Assembly (NCBI GenBank): GCA_004335835.1
Contig: RWJK01001758.1
Coordinates: forward strand, 34,358 to 98,357
Length of the DNA: 64,000 nt
Direction: 5' to 3'
From: Scenedesmus sp. ARA3
Lineage: Eukaryota; Chlorophyta; Chlorophyceae; Sphaeropleales; Scenedesmaceae
The notes under the pieces are model-generated. The model was not told the origin of the DNA. It worked only from the letters and a program-made list of their open reading frames with translations, and ran no database searches. Positions 10,666-19,764 of this stretch are shown here, piece by piece. Every line of letters starts with the position of its first letter. Position 1 is the first letter of the stretch. The position numbers and the translations under genes are program-made.

Positions 10666-12635
10666 AGGCTGAGGCGCAGCGCAAGCTCAAAGAGAACACC
10701 GCTTCAGCAGAGCGCAAAGCGGTTGATTCGCGCAAGATGCAAGAAGCGCAGCGGTGAGTGCAGTGGCAGCAGATGACGCTGTTGGCTGGGCATGGCTGCA
10801 TGGCTGCTGTGGTGCTTTTGGGTCAGCAGCAGCCTGCAGTACGATGCAGCTGCTGGTAACTATGCTACAGGCGCTGTGACTGCTGGTGGTGGGTTTGCAG
10901 CTTGATGCCCAGCGTGTCTGCTGTACAAGCGAGTGTGCTGCGAATTCACCAAGCACAGAGCTAGCTTGGAGGACAGCCAGGTTGCCTGCTTCACTGGCAC
11001 CGGCTGGCTCATCCATGATGGCATGCTGCTGGTGAGGGTCTGTAGGATATGATCGGTTAGGAAACAATTGTTATATGTTTCATGTCTGCTGCTGCTGCTG
11101 CTGCTGCTGCCGCTGCTGCTGCTGCAGGGCGCTGGAGGACTCCAAGGCCAAGCTGGAGCAGCTGCGGGCCAGCCGCCACATGGCATCAACTGCTGTATCT
11201 GCTTCAGTCTGCTGCTCCTGCTGCTGCTGCTGATGATGATGCTGCAGGGTGCTGGAGGACTCTAAGGCCAAGCTGGAGCAGCTGCGGGCCAGCCGCCAGA
11301 TGGCAGCATTGGCAGACAACAGCAACGAGGGCGATGCTGGCGGCGGCAGCGGCAAGGGCGGCAGCAAGCGCAAGCGCGGCGGCAAGAAGGGCGCTGCTGG
11401 GGAAGACATGGGCGACTTTTATGTGGACGATGCGCAGCCGATTGAGCGGCTGCCTAAGGCGCGCAAGGACAATGATGATGTGCAGGTGCGCGCAGGACTG
11501 GATGATCGGCAGAAGCGGGGCTGCTACGCATCATCCGTGCCACTGCTGCTGCTGCTGCTGAAGCATGACGTCAACTGGAGTGAGAATGTGCCTGGTGGCT
11601 CACGGTACTTTTCTCTGCAGATGTACAGCCGGTGACCACAGCAGCCCAGCACATAGTGCTGGTGCCGTCTTCACTGCCCACATTCCACTGTCACCTCCAA
11701 CGGCGGTGCTGTACTGCACTTGCAGGAGAACTTGCGGCGCACCGGCTTGGATAGTGACGATGAGGACATCGATGAGGCTCGTTTATTACATTGGTCCCAT
11801 TTGTTTACTCAAACATCCCTGTGCAAATGCTGCATGCTGCCATACCCTGCTGGAGAACTTGCGGCGCACCGGCCTGGAAAGTGATGACGAGGACATCGAT
11901 GAGGCTCAGCCCCAATTGCTTAGTCAAATCACTCACTGCATGCTGTCTTTTGCCTTTGCAGGAGAACTTGCGGCGCACGGGCCTGGATAGTGACGATGAG
12001 GACATCGATGAGGCGCAGCTCTTTGGCAGCGATGGCGGCGATGACGATGCAGCAGCAGCAAACGGCGATGTTGATGACGACGCAGGCGCGGCAGCAGCAG
12101 CTGGCAGTGGCAGGGGCCGGCTAAAGCGGCGAGCAGCAGCAGCAGAGGATGATGATGGTGATGCTGGCGATGCTGCTGCTGCTGCTGGTGATGGGGATGA
12201 GGTGATGGATGAGGCGCCTGGCGAGGGAGGCTTTGAGGTGGATGCGCTCTTTGCTGACGATGACGATGATGCTGGCGAGGTGAGAAAGGAAGCTGGCACC
12301 AGCAACTGAGCAATTTGTACTGTGATGAACATGCGCCAGGAGCTTGCATTCTCCAATGCAGCACTCGGCATGTTCACGCAGTAGGGTAATGTGTTATGCT
12401 GCTACAGCACACCAAACTCAACCATGACTGATTGCTCTGCTCTTGTGCGTCATGCTGTCACCCACTGCAGGAGGGAGGTGAGGCAGCAGCTGCACAGCCG
12501 CGCAAGCGGCAGCGGCCGGCGCTTGAGTCTGATGACGAGGAAGAAGGCGGCTATGCTGCTGCAGCGGCACCGGCAGAGAACGGCGGCGGGGCTGCTGCAG
12601 CTGAGGAGGATGACATTGATGGGCTGTTTGAGTGA
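1..12635 (+). CDS. CTR9: CTR9, TPR subunit of the Paf1 complex (5' end missing)
   Basis: CTR9 is the tetratricopeptide scaffold of the nuclear Paf1 complex, which travels with RNA polymerase II and supports elongation and histone modification. Proposed exons: 1-130, 485-680, 1161-1274, 1679-1810, 2575-2698, 3165-3265, 3628-3688, 4008-4224, 5184-5317, 5997-6201, 6707-6872, 7187-7309, 7868-8020, 8449-8580, 8904-8996, 9243-9350, 10296-10379, 10668-10753, 11248-11485, 11962-12279, 12471-12635. All phases agree and give 1025 residues; the animal protein is about 1170, so roughly 150 N-terminal residues lie outside. Diagnostic CTR9 strings include NPACPAEVRLG, YIDCYLRLSAMAKAAGD, NIYAVNGLGTCLAELG, TYVNLGNLWLARQQYSDA and VLLYMARAHHDAG, in family order. 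The C-terminus has a charged Lys/Arg/Gln coiled stretch, a KRKRGGKKG basic patch and an Asp/Glu-rich acidic tail ending DDIDGLFE. Many exons have decayed copies in neighbouring introns. Identification is firm; the exact choice among duplicated exons is inferred. Confidence 0.93.
838..1947 (+). repeat. Exon echoes in CTR9 introns (early)
   Basis: Positions 838-918 repeat the end of the exon at 485-680 (LALDPSSADALLGLAV...SSNVQE-like, then a GTGCGG donor). Positions 1901-1947 repeat the end of the exon at 1679-1810 (NALGDLAAAQHH) and then reach a stop. Both lie downstream of the parent exon and copy its 3' end. Confidence 0.75.
1106..1160 (+). repeat. (CTG)n tract abutting a CTR9 3' splice site
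   Basis: A run of CTG triplets ends in CCTGCAG directly before the exon starting at 1161. Comparable sense-strand CTG tracts precede the CTR9 acceptors at 2575, 3165, 3628, 7187, 9243, 10296, 10668 and 11248, so the tract probably serves as, or replaces, the pyrimidine-rich part of the 3' splice site. Confidence 0.8.
2091..2574 (+). repeat. Three upstream copies of a CTR9 exon start, two preceded by (CTG)n
   Basis: Copies begin at about 2095, 2254 and 2416 and each follows a GCAG acceptor. They read AICLDSN..., AFRLDPKAPLPHLG and AIRLDPKAPLLHLG, matching the start of the presumed true exon at 2575 (AIRLDPKAPLPHLGTAQVYLA). The second to fourth are each preceded or separated by a CTG tract, giving a period of about 160 bp. 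Only the last continues into the conserved remainder of the exon. Confidence 0.85.
2780..2942 (+). repeat. Two downstream copies of the end of the same CTR9 exon
   Basis: The exon end at 2698 (LEIVLNALPG, then GTGGGC) recurs at about 2787-2814 (LEIVLNALPG) and 2911-2939 (LEKMLTALPG), each again followed by GTGGGTGCTG. This exon therefore has copies of its start upstream and of its end downstream. Confidence 0.8.
4357..4739 (+). repeat. Two downstream copies of the CTR9 DEAGDDALAAQLAGD exon
   Basis: Positions about 4357-4482 and 4622-4738 repeat the last 115-120 bases of the exon ending at 4224 (EAGDDALAAQLAGDIEADEA through LLNNTAVLKYR), including the ACAGGTGSG donor context. The frame is open in both. 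The copy at 4357 lacks a convincing AG acceptor; the one at 4622 follows CAGCAGCAAG. Confidence 0.85.
4930..5800 (+). repeat. Echo cluster on both sides of the CTR9 exon at 5184-5317
   Basis: Upstream, the exon start (AGSVGEAMALMNE) is copied at about 4930-4982 and 5062-5100. Downstream, the exon end (SMGYNMARLQEATG) is copied at about 5378-5411, 5507-5542, 5633-5667 and 5757-5797. Some copies carry an extra CATGGCGCGCCTGCAG segment, so the downstream copies have a shared internal history and did not each arise independently. Confidence 0.85.
6344..6706 (+). repeat. Three tandem copies of the start of the CTR9 exon at 6707
   Basis: The string DLNAARECVGKVGAEG, with its CTGCAGG acceptor, occurs at about 6344, 6467 and 6587 before the presumed true exon at 6707. 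The units 6467-6586 and 6587-6706 are both 120 bp and differ by about two bases, making this the youngest echo in the window. Confidence 0.9.
7366..7560 (+). repeat. Two downstream copies of the CTR9 GLGTCLAELG exon end
   Basis: Positions about 7366-7430 and 7502-7560 repeat the end of the exon at 7187-7309 (GLGTCLAELGQMAAAKQAFDE and donor), each followed by GCTGGCTGCTGCTG-type intron sequence. Further weaker copies of neighbouring exons occur at 7684-7760 and 8108-8162 (exon 7868-8020), 8280-8296 and 8366-8383 (exon 8449-8580), and 9405-9450 and 9541-9566 (exon 9243-9350). Confidence 0.8.
9598..9990. mobile_element. Possible degenerate insertion inside a CTR9 intron, with foldback arms
   Basis: This stretch interrupts the CTG/echo texture of the CTR9 intron and has a different composition. 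Its left part, read on the minus strand, is an open acidic frame ending DELFFDVSSPYEPLVGS then stop. A related end is found on the minus strand near 62640-62690 (DVLGPHEP...). The right part contains nested inverted repeats: 9831-9870, 9867-9956, and outer arms near 9822-9837 and 9961-9975. I read this as the relic of a DNA element but cannot name the family, and no target-site duplication is evident. Confidence 0.45.
9867..9956. ncRNA. Near-perfect 43-bp hairpin (miRNA- or siRNA-precursor-like)
   Basis: Arms 9867-9909 and 9914-9956 are 43 nt each, separated by a 4-nt loop. They are reverse complements except for one position, which would be a G-U pair if the plus strand is transcribed. The hairpin lies in an intron of CTR9, so the CTR9 transcript would contain it. 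Such long perfect stems are typical of green-algal small-RNA precursors or of foldback transposons; there is no expression evidence here. Confidence 0.5.
10240..10289. other. Assembly gap (50 N) flanked by an identical 60-bp segment
   Basis: Exactly 50 N separate two identical 60-bp sequences (10180-10239 and 10290-10349), each starting CTGCAG and covering the start of a CTR9 exon (AANLVRQAHAEEAMVQSQ). The size is a placeholder. The flanking identity means either that two contig ends overlap and were not merged, or that a true exon echo stopped the assembler. Confidence 0.95.
11126..11190 (+). repeat. Upstream copy of the CTR9 ALEDSKAKLEQLRASR exon start
   Basis: After a CTG tract and CTGCAGG, this copies the first ~55 bases of the exon at 11248 (LEDSKAKLEQLRASR) nearly exactly and then diverges. 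The real exon again follows a CTG/ATG-rich tract and CTGCAGG. Confidence 0.85.
11724..11907 (+). repeat. Two upstream copies of the CTR9 ENLRRTGLDSDDEDIDEA exon start
   Basis: The segment at about 11726-11778 has a TTGCAG acceptor; the one at 11850-11907 lacks it (CTGCTG precedes). Both match the start of the exon at 11962 for about 54 bases and then diverge. Confidence 0.85.
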
Positions 12636-13688
12636 GGCTGCTGAGAGGGTTGTGAATACCTGCACATGCACAAACATGTGTGTGGTTTGCATGCTGGGCT
12701 GATGGCTGCCAACAAGGAAAGCGTTCCTTGACAGCCTGGCTCAGCATTTGACTGAGAATCTATGCATTGCACATTGGTCTGGCGCGTGGGCGTGGTTTGC
12801 CTGCCCACGGCGCTGGGCACACCATGCTCGGAGAGAGACAGGCTGCTTGTGGGTCATCATCATGTTACTCATCAAGCCAAGCTGCTTGTGTGTGTGGCCC
12901 GGCTAAAGATGTAGCTGCTGCTGCAACCCAGGCTGTCCATGCCAGGCCACCGGCACCGCCTGCCGCAAGAGCGTCATTCGGCGGCAGCATCGCAGCTATA
13001 GCACCGCTGGGCATTGCGGCATCTGTGGTTTGCAAACCACCAATTGGTGGTTGGCGCGCTGCTCAGCCAGTGCTGCCTGCTGTGCTTTCCCTGTCCTGTC
13101 GGTGCCTATGCTCATGGTAACAGCAGGACTTCTGAAGGTGTGAGTTTCTTCTCAGAATTTTGGCGAGAGGCCTTCTGTCTGCTGTGGTTGCTGGACAGCA
13201 TGGTGGAAATGCAGCACCAGCGCTGGCGCCTTGTAGAAGCGGTGCAAATCTGCACGTAGGCCTGCAGCTGCATGACTGCTACAAGTACACGATTGCAATT
13301 CTGGAGACAATATTCAAGCACCACCGTCGGCAGCTCACCAGCCCTCATGACTTCACCCAACAAGCAATGACTGGTCACCGTGTGAACATGGCCGGCCCGT
13401 GGTATCCGGCGCGGAAATGCAAATGTGAACTGCATCGATCGGAATATCACATATCTAAACTATTTTCAGAATATGATAAATGTTTTATAAACCAGGTCAA
13501 AAGGCTGATGTAACCAACTGCACCTCCGTACTGTAACAGCCGTTGACCCGAGCTGTTGAAGTAACACTCCATCGCCTGTGGATGATACAAGAGCAGTCCG
13601 CCACCAAAAGTATCGTCAACTGCTGCCATTTCTCTCAAGGGATTGTCTTTTTGTTCGCACAGCTCCCTCAGAGCAAGTCGGTTGAACT
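12636..13688. other. Intergenic: CTR9 3' UTR and PEBP promoter
   Basis: I find no convincing gene here; short open frames lack domains and codon bias. A TGTAA-type motif, the usual chlorophyte polyadenylation element, occurs near 13509 (GATGTAACC) and 13532 (CTGTAAC). No clear TATA box is seen before 13689. Confidence 0.5.
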
Positions 13689-15316
13689 ATGGCTCGCGTT
13701 CTCGCCACCTGCAGCCTGGTGCTGCTGCTAGCATGCGCCGCATTCGCACAAACAGAGCAGCAGGCAGCCCCTGCGCCTACCACCAAGGGTAGCAAGGGCG
13801 TGGCTGATGACCTGAGGTTCATGATTCCTGCGGACATCAAGACTATTCCCCTGGCGGTTACATACGAGAAGGAGCCAACCGGAGAGGTTATAATCAAGAT
13901 CAACGCGAAGAACAGCGGCGTGACGGTGCCCCTTGCAGATGTGAGCGCTCCCGGAGCAGCAGGCAGTTTCAGCAACAGCAGCCCGGAAGAAGCCTGCAGA
14001 CACGCCAAGTACTCGGAATCCCTTCTTATAAAGCTATAAACCATACCAGAAATAACTTCTTGCACGCACACCTGCAGAGCAAGCTACTGCTCATGCCTCA
14101 GCAGTACACCATGTTGCATGCCAGCATCCCCACTGACAATTGGCACTTTTTTCCTGCAGGCTGCTGACTCACCTGCAGTGAAGCTGACCGGCCACCCCGA
14201 GTCCTTCTACACCCTGGCCATGGTGGACATCGATGCACCCGGCGGCCAGGGCGCAGCTGACAACACCAACTACCTGCACTGGCTGGTGGTCAACATCCCA
14301 GGTGCGCGCTGCAGCAGCATGCCTGCATGCTTTGTGGCCCCGGCACCACCCAGCTTTGCAGAGCACCGCCGTACCAGGTTGCTGAGCAGCACTGCCTGTT
14401 TACAAAGCAGTTTTAACAACTGCAACAAAACGGATGTGATGATACGGCGCTCGTACCACTTGTGGATTGTGTGTGTAGCTGCGTTGGACAGAGGAGCTGG
14501 AGTTGATTGCTGTCTGACTTGACGCTGGCATCAGCTGCTGATACCATCTCACATGACATGTCCTTCAATACTTTCACAAGGACCTGCTCCTGTGCAGCCT
14601 GTAGCCTTGAGACACAGCACAACACTATCCAACAGGGCAGCAGTTGCAGTCAACCGACGCAGCTCACCCCTCGCTGGCTTGCACCCTCTCTAGCTTGCAT
14701 ACCCATCTAACGTATGTGCTGTTGTCTGTCCATTCCTGCGTGCTGCTGCCACCAATTGCAGGCCACCTGAAGGAGGGTGATGTGGTGGACACTGTGGCGG
14801 AGTACCAGGCCCCTGCTCCCCCTGCAGGCAACCACCGCTACATCTTCACTGTGTACGAGCAGGTGAGAGCGGCGCAGCGCATGGGTGTTGTCTTGACATG
14901 GCTGGACACTGTGGACATGCTGCTGCTGATGAAGAAGATGATGAAAGGCGTTGCTTTGTAGCAAACCAGAGCTTGACCCAGCATCCACAGCAACTGCTCT
15001 GCTCGATACCACAATTGCGGCACGACTTCTGTTGCCAGGCCAGCCGTAGGGGCACCACCGCAGCTCCCAAACTCATGTCATGCTGCTGTCAAATATGGGA
15101 TTTTTACTGCTCTACATATCATACACTCTGATAGGCCAAACACTCTCCAACTTCTTGTTTGTGCTCCCTCTGCTGCTGCAGGCTGGCTTTGTGACCGACC
15201 CAGCACCCGTTGCTGACCGTGTCAACTTTGACTACGCCGCATATCCCGACTCTCAGAACACCATCGGCCCAGTGTCTGCCATCTACTACATTGCCAGCGC
15301 CCCTGCTGCCCAGTAG
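13689..15316 (+). CDS. Secreted PEBP-family protein
   Basis: Phosphatidylethanolamine-binding proteins (PEBP/RKIP/YbhB/FT superfamily) bind anionic ligands in a small pocket. Exons 13689-13940, 14160-14301, 14762-14862 and 15182-15316 give 209 residues, all phases consistent. Residues 1-20 (MARVLATCSLVLLLACAAFA) are a clear signal peptide. The pocket signatures are present: DIDAPGG (DPDxP box with I for P), LHWLVVNIPG, and YQAPAPPAGNHRY (GPxxPxxGxHRY box with A for G). The next segment FTVYEQ is also typical. Codon use and donors match the neighbours. The signal peptide sets it apart from cytosolic FT-like regulators; it more resembles the secreted/periplasmic YbhB-like type. The ligand cannot be predicted. 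This is one of the few multi-exon genes here without an obvious exon echo. Confidence 0.9.
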
Positions 15317-16737
15317 ACTTCAGCTCGGAGCTTTTAGGCAGCTCTCTGTCAGCACTGCAGTGCAACTATTGGCACTAACTATTGGTGATCCAATGGTGGT
15401 GGCATAAGTATGGCTGGGGGTGGCTGCAGTTGTTCCTTTGCAGTGGCAGCGCTGCGCACTGCCAGGCTGGCATATTTCATTGAAGGAAGGAGAAGGGAAG
15501 TCGTGTGGAGGTGGTGACTCCAAGCGGTGTGGTGTCCTTATTGATTGACAGCTGTAGTGGTACATGGGTGTGATCCGGTGTATGCAGATCTGGTAGATAG
15601 GTTTAGAGTGTGCTGAGTTGCAGTAAGTGGTTTGCTTGGTGTTGCAGCAGCAGCATGCTTGGCTGCGTGGTTGCATGTGTTGTCGCATCGGGGTTTGAGA
15701 AATATCACACGTCGGGACTGCTGAAGCAGCAGCCACTGTCAGGAGCATACCGCAGAGCATCTTGGTAACAATCTGTAAGTTTGCTGCTTCTTTGCTGAAG
15801 GCCCTGCACTGACTGACTCACGGACTTCAAGCCCAACGGGCTGCGGCATTTGGCAGTGCTTGAAAAATGTTAGAGGCCAGTGACACCAACGCAGCAAATG
15901 TGCTGTCTCACATGCTAGCCCGGCCCAGTTCTGGAGCAGCCTGACAGACAGCCTTCGACACCTTGAACATGGCATGGCACAGATACGTGTGGCGCCAGCA
16001 GCGCTGCTGCACCATGTAGGCACCACCCACTGATGTGCATGCAGCACATTCACTTGTGAACTTTTGGAGAAGGCATCGCTCGACATGTATCTTTACAGGC
16101 CTGGGTAGGGACTTTGAAAACCATGCAGGGTCGAACTATGCGTTTTGCATGTAAGGGTAAGGCTGACAGTCTGCAAGCCGCGCTGTGGCAGTACAAACTC
16201 CTGTACATGTACTGCTGGATCAGCACTGCTGATCCAGAGGACAGCCGCAGTCGGCGATGAGATCGACGCAAATGTCCACTTATTGTTGTCTCAAAGTATA
16301 TTGTGTTTATTGCATGGTGGTCGGTCGCCGTGGTTGCGTCGATTTGGTTGCGCTGTGTCGTGCGCGTCCGTTTTCGCTGGGAACGGAAGCCTGTAACAGC
16401 CCCGGCTGCATGATCCATACTATGCGAGGCATATGAGGCTACATACGTTCTAAGTCTACGAAACTCAGTCAATCAAGCAGCTAAGCATTTCACCTTGTTG
16501 CTGAGGCACTCCCGCCAAGCTTTCAGGTGAGAGCGACTGTTGTGCTCTTTTTTCGGACCCAGGCGCCGTGTCACCGTTGAATTGTCTGCTGAAATTCAAC
16601 TGACCTATTTGCATATATCAACTAGTTGGATGAACATTGTACATCTCGGGTCAGGCCTGCAGCATAGTGGTGTCGGTTTCAGAGCTTCGCAAGCGCTGCT
16701 TACTGTGCCTGCCCATGCTGCCGCAGGGTTGATCGCA
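15317..16737. other. Intergenic stretch without a recognisable gene
   Basis: Contains the PEBP 3' UTR and the upstream region of the next gene. An inverted repeat at about 16213-16235 (CTGGATCAGC, 3-nt loop, GCTGATCCAG) could form a 10-bp hairpin. Open frames on the minus strand are short and without domains. CTGTAAC at 16393 may be a polyadenylation element. Confidence 0.45.
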
Positions 16738-18310
16738 ATGAACAGCAAGCTCATCGTAGCGTTTGCCCTCCTGGGCTGCCTGGCGCTTGCCAGTGCAGAC
16801 AAGAATGCCACTGCACCACAGAAGCCAGCTGCAGGCGACAAGCCAGCTGCAGGCAATAAGCCAGTGGCAGGCGACAAGCCAGCAGCAGGCAACAAGCCGG
16901 CTGCAGGCAACAAGCCAGCTAGGTCAATGCCAGTGGAAAAGCATGCTCCCCTGACTGGTGCGTTGGTTGCTCGAGCAGCTGCTGTTAGAAGCAGTAACCT
17001 TGCATCAGCCGTGGGCACTCTTTGAACACCATGCTTGCACATTGGTTGCACAGACTATATGCGTCAGCCAGACAAGGGTCGGCAGCTGCTCATGATTCTT
17101 ACAAAGTTAACATGTACGGTCAGCACCAGCAAGTTGCTGCTGTATCACAGTTGCTGCTGTATCAAGGGGTGATCCCTTGCACCCTGCTTTGTTGTCTTGA
17201 ATGCTGCTTGCAGGTCTGTGGGAAGCAGTTGCCGCAGACGGGGCTGTGCGGGGCTACTGTGAGTCTATTTCAGCTCTCAGCAGCATTGATGTGGTCTCGG
17301 GCTTAGACAGATGCTGTGCCTGCGAATACTGAGCTTGCATGCAGCGCCACAGCTTGTTTGAGTCCAGACGCAGATCTGGTCGGGGTGCAGCAAATGGTCC
17401 CGCTTGCATAGCTAGACAAAGCCGCACACATGCGCTGTCAAGCAATTGCTGCTCCAGCGTTACTCCTGCTTGCTGCACGGTTGTTGCAACCAGCCTGCTT
17501 CTGCCACTCACTGCACTGCCACCCAGTGGCAGCTTCACTGAAGCCGGTCATCGTTTTCAATGTAACAATGTAACAAACGGCATACCCGTGCACACCATGC
17601 AGGGGCCATGGCTCATGTGAAGGGAGGCAAGGACTACATTGGCGCAGGTGCATCTCTGACTGCTGCTGCTGGCGGTGGCGTGGGCAACAGCACTGCCCTG
17701 CAGGCAACCCTTGTCAGCAGCCGGCCTAACAGCAAGGGCAGGTAAGCCAATCTTGGTAGCTACTAGAACTGAGTTCCAAGTATACGTAGCCAATCACGCA
17801 TTCAGTTTTTGTGTATCAAAGCCACCCTGGTCAGCAGCCGGCCAAACAGCAAGGGCAGGTGAGCCAATCTTAGTCATAGCCTTTTGAGCTGACTTTTGAG
17901 TAGCCGTAGCCAGCCGCAACTTGAATGGTTTTGTAATGAGGCCACCCTGGACAGGGTGCCAGTGCTGGTGCTGTGGCTGCGGCTGCTGTCGCTCACGCAC
18001 ACAGGTTCCCCACCTGGACCGCCGCCATCACAGCCCCAAACAACCCCGCCTTCCCCACCAACCTGTCCTCCTACTGTACACTAACCACTGCTGCTGCTGC
18101 TGCTGCCGCTGCCACAGGTTCCCCACCTGGACCGCCACCATCACCGCCCCAAACAACCCAGCCTTCCCTGGCATGACCCTGAGCATCGCCCAGCTCAATG
18201 CCACGCTGCTGTTCACATACAACACCACCACACCCATCACCACACCACCAAGTGCAGCCGGATCCATCGGCATGCTGCGCAGGGTGGGGCCCGTGCTGGC
18301 CAAGAACTGA
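16738..18310 (+). CDS. Secreted KPAAG-repeat protein of unknown function
   Basis: Proposed exons 16738-16957, 17214-17258, 17603-17741 and 18118-18310 stay in frame and give 198 residues. Residues 1-20 (MNSKLIVAFALLGCLALASA) form a signal peptide. Five or six tandem KPAAG[D/N] pentapeptide-like units follow, then MPVEKHAPLTG. The C-terminal half contains GGKDYIGAGASL, a Gly/Ala stretch, FPTWTATITAPNNPAFPG and a Thr/Asn-rich end with potential N-glycosylation sites (NAT, NTT). It may be a cell-wall or extracellular matrix protein, which is inference. A second possible last-exon acceptor at 18005 leads to an alternative FPTWTAAITAPNNPAFP exon, and an echo of the third exon's end lies at 17821-17859. 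If exon 1 is not spliced, a 95-residue secreted peptide ending at 17025 results instead. Confidence 0.65.
17819..18110 (+). repeat. Echoes of two exons of the KPAAG-repeat gene
   Basis: Positions about 17821-17859 copy the end of the exon at 17603-17741 (ATLVSSRPNSKGR and donor). Positions about 18001-18070 copy the start of the last exon (FPTWTAAITAPNNPAFP) with its ACAG acceptor. The latter keeps an open frame and might be a usable alternative exon. Confidence 0.8.
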
Positions 18311-19764
18311 TGCTGCTGCCTTTGTTTACATCGGATGCTGATGACACAAACTGCAGCACCAGCAGTAGCGGGGTCAGTTAGCATGCTGCGCAGGGTGGGG
18401 CCCGTGCTGGCCAAGAACTGAGGCATGCTGTTGTCACTTGACATCGGGTGCTGGTGACTGCCAATGCAGCAGCCGTAGCAGTGAATGACTGCATCAGCAG
18501 CCTAGGCAGGGTGGGGGCCAGCGCTGGCCAAGAACTGAGGCATGCTGATGTCACTTACAATCGGGTGCTGGTGACTGCAGTTGCAGTAAAGGCAGCGACA
18601 GCAGCAGTAACAGGGTCCTTCAACAGAATGGGGCCTGTGCTAGCCAGGGCGTGCTATGTTTTGTGGCCGTGTTGTGTTTGAGTCACTCGAGACTGTGCTG
18701 GTGACACCAACGCAGCAGCAACGGCAGCAGCCATGACTTCAATGGCGCAGCACAGCGACACGGACTGCCCTAGCAGACCTGTTAAGTCTCCAGGCAGCAA
18801 GGCTCGGGCTGCAGATGCATTGACAGCGGGGCTGCAACAGGCTTAGTTGAGTATATAGCGCCGCATGATGTGTTTATGTGTGTGATCCTGATTGATGACT
18901 GCAGGACTTTCACACTGTAATGTGATTGTAGTACTGCTGTACATGCGTGCCAACTAAGGCACAAGTGTATTGATGGATGGTATCATCATACATACCGATA
19001 TTTTGGCAATAGCATGTTTGACCAAGGTAACGCACAGTACAGGTGCTGGCATGTTGATCATCAGCAAGCTGCAGTGGAACGCCCGGCACAGCAGCAAGCG
19101 CGCCCTGTCATGCTTACTAGGCTTAGCTTGACCGCGCCAGCTGACCATGAATGGACTCCAAACTTAATTCTCGGAGGCTTCTTCAGCTCAACCGTTTGGC
19201 AGCTGGCAAGACAGTCACGTTTTAGTTGGCGCAAAGCCCAACAACAGCGACGCGTGCATGTACCATTCAACCCGTGAATCAACGACCTGTGAGCCTGGAT
19301 AGCCGCTGGCAGTCAGCATGATAATCGTCCCTCTGTCAAAGCAGTGCAAGCGTCAGCGTCACGCATGAACCGATGGGCTGTGAGTCAGTGAATGCTGCTG
19401 TTACATTGGCGCCACCCACAGAGCAGGAGCAAGTCATAGTTTCGCTCACCACCGCACGGTGACCGCCGGCAGCACAGCCATCAACACCAACTGGGTTGAA
19501 CGGCACCGGCTGCAGAACCTACACAGCTGCTGCTGTCACTACAGCCACGGCAACCCAAGACAGTCAGCAGCACGCTAGGAAGCTGCGGCTTATAAAAGCT
19601 GAACACTCAGGCAGCAAACAGCCATAGCATACGCGCCGCATGCAACACACTTCCGGACTGTTCTTTCAGCCGCTCCTGTGGGGCGCGGGGCCGATGGCGA
19701 CGTTGCTATGGCTTGAATGGTAACATGATGACACTTCTGGACTGGCTGTCCAAACACCTGCTGC
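18311..19764. other. Downstream echoes of a terminal exon, then convergent 3' intergenic DNA
   Basis: At 18382-18421 there is an exact copy of the last ~39 coding bases, including the TGA stop (MLRRVGPVLAKN). Two further, more decayed copies lie at about 18500-18538 and 18618-18650, spaced about 115-120 bp. The rest, to 19764, shows no gene. A TATAAAAG string on the plus strand at 19591 has no recognisable gene behind it. The genes on the two sides converge here. Confidence 0.75.
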
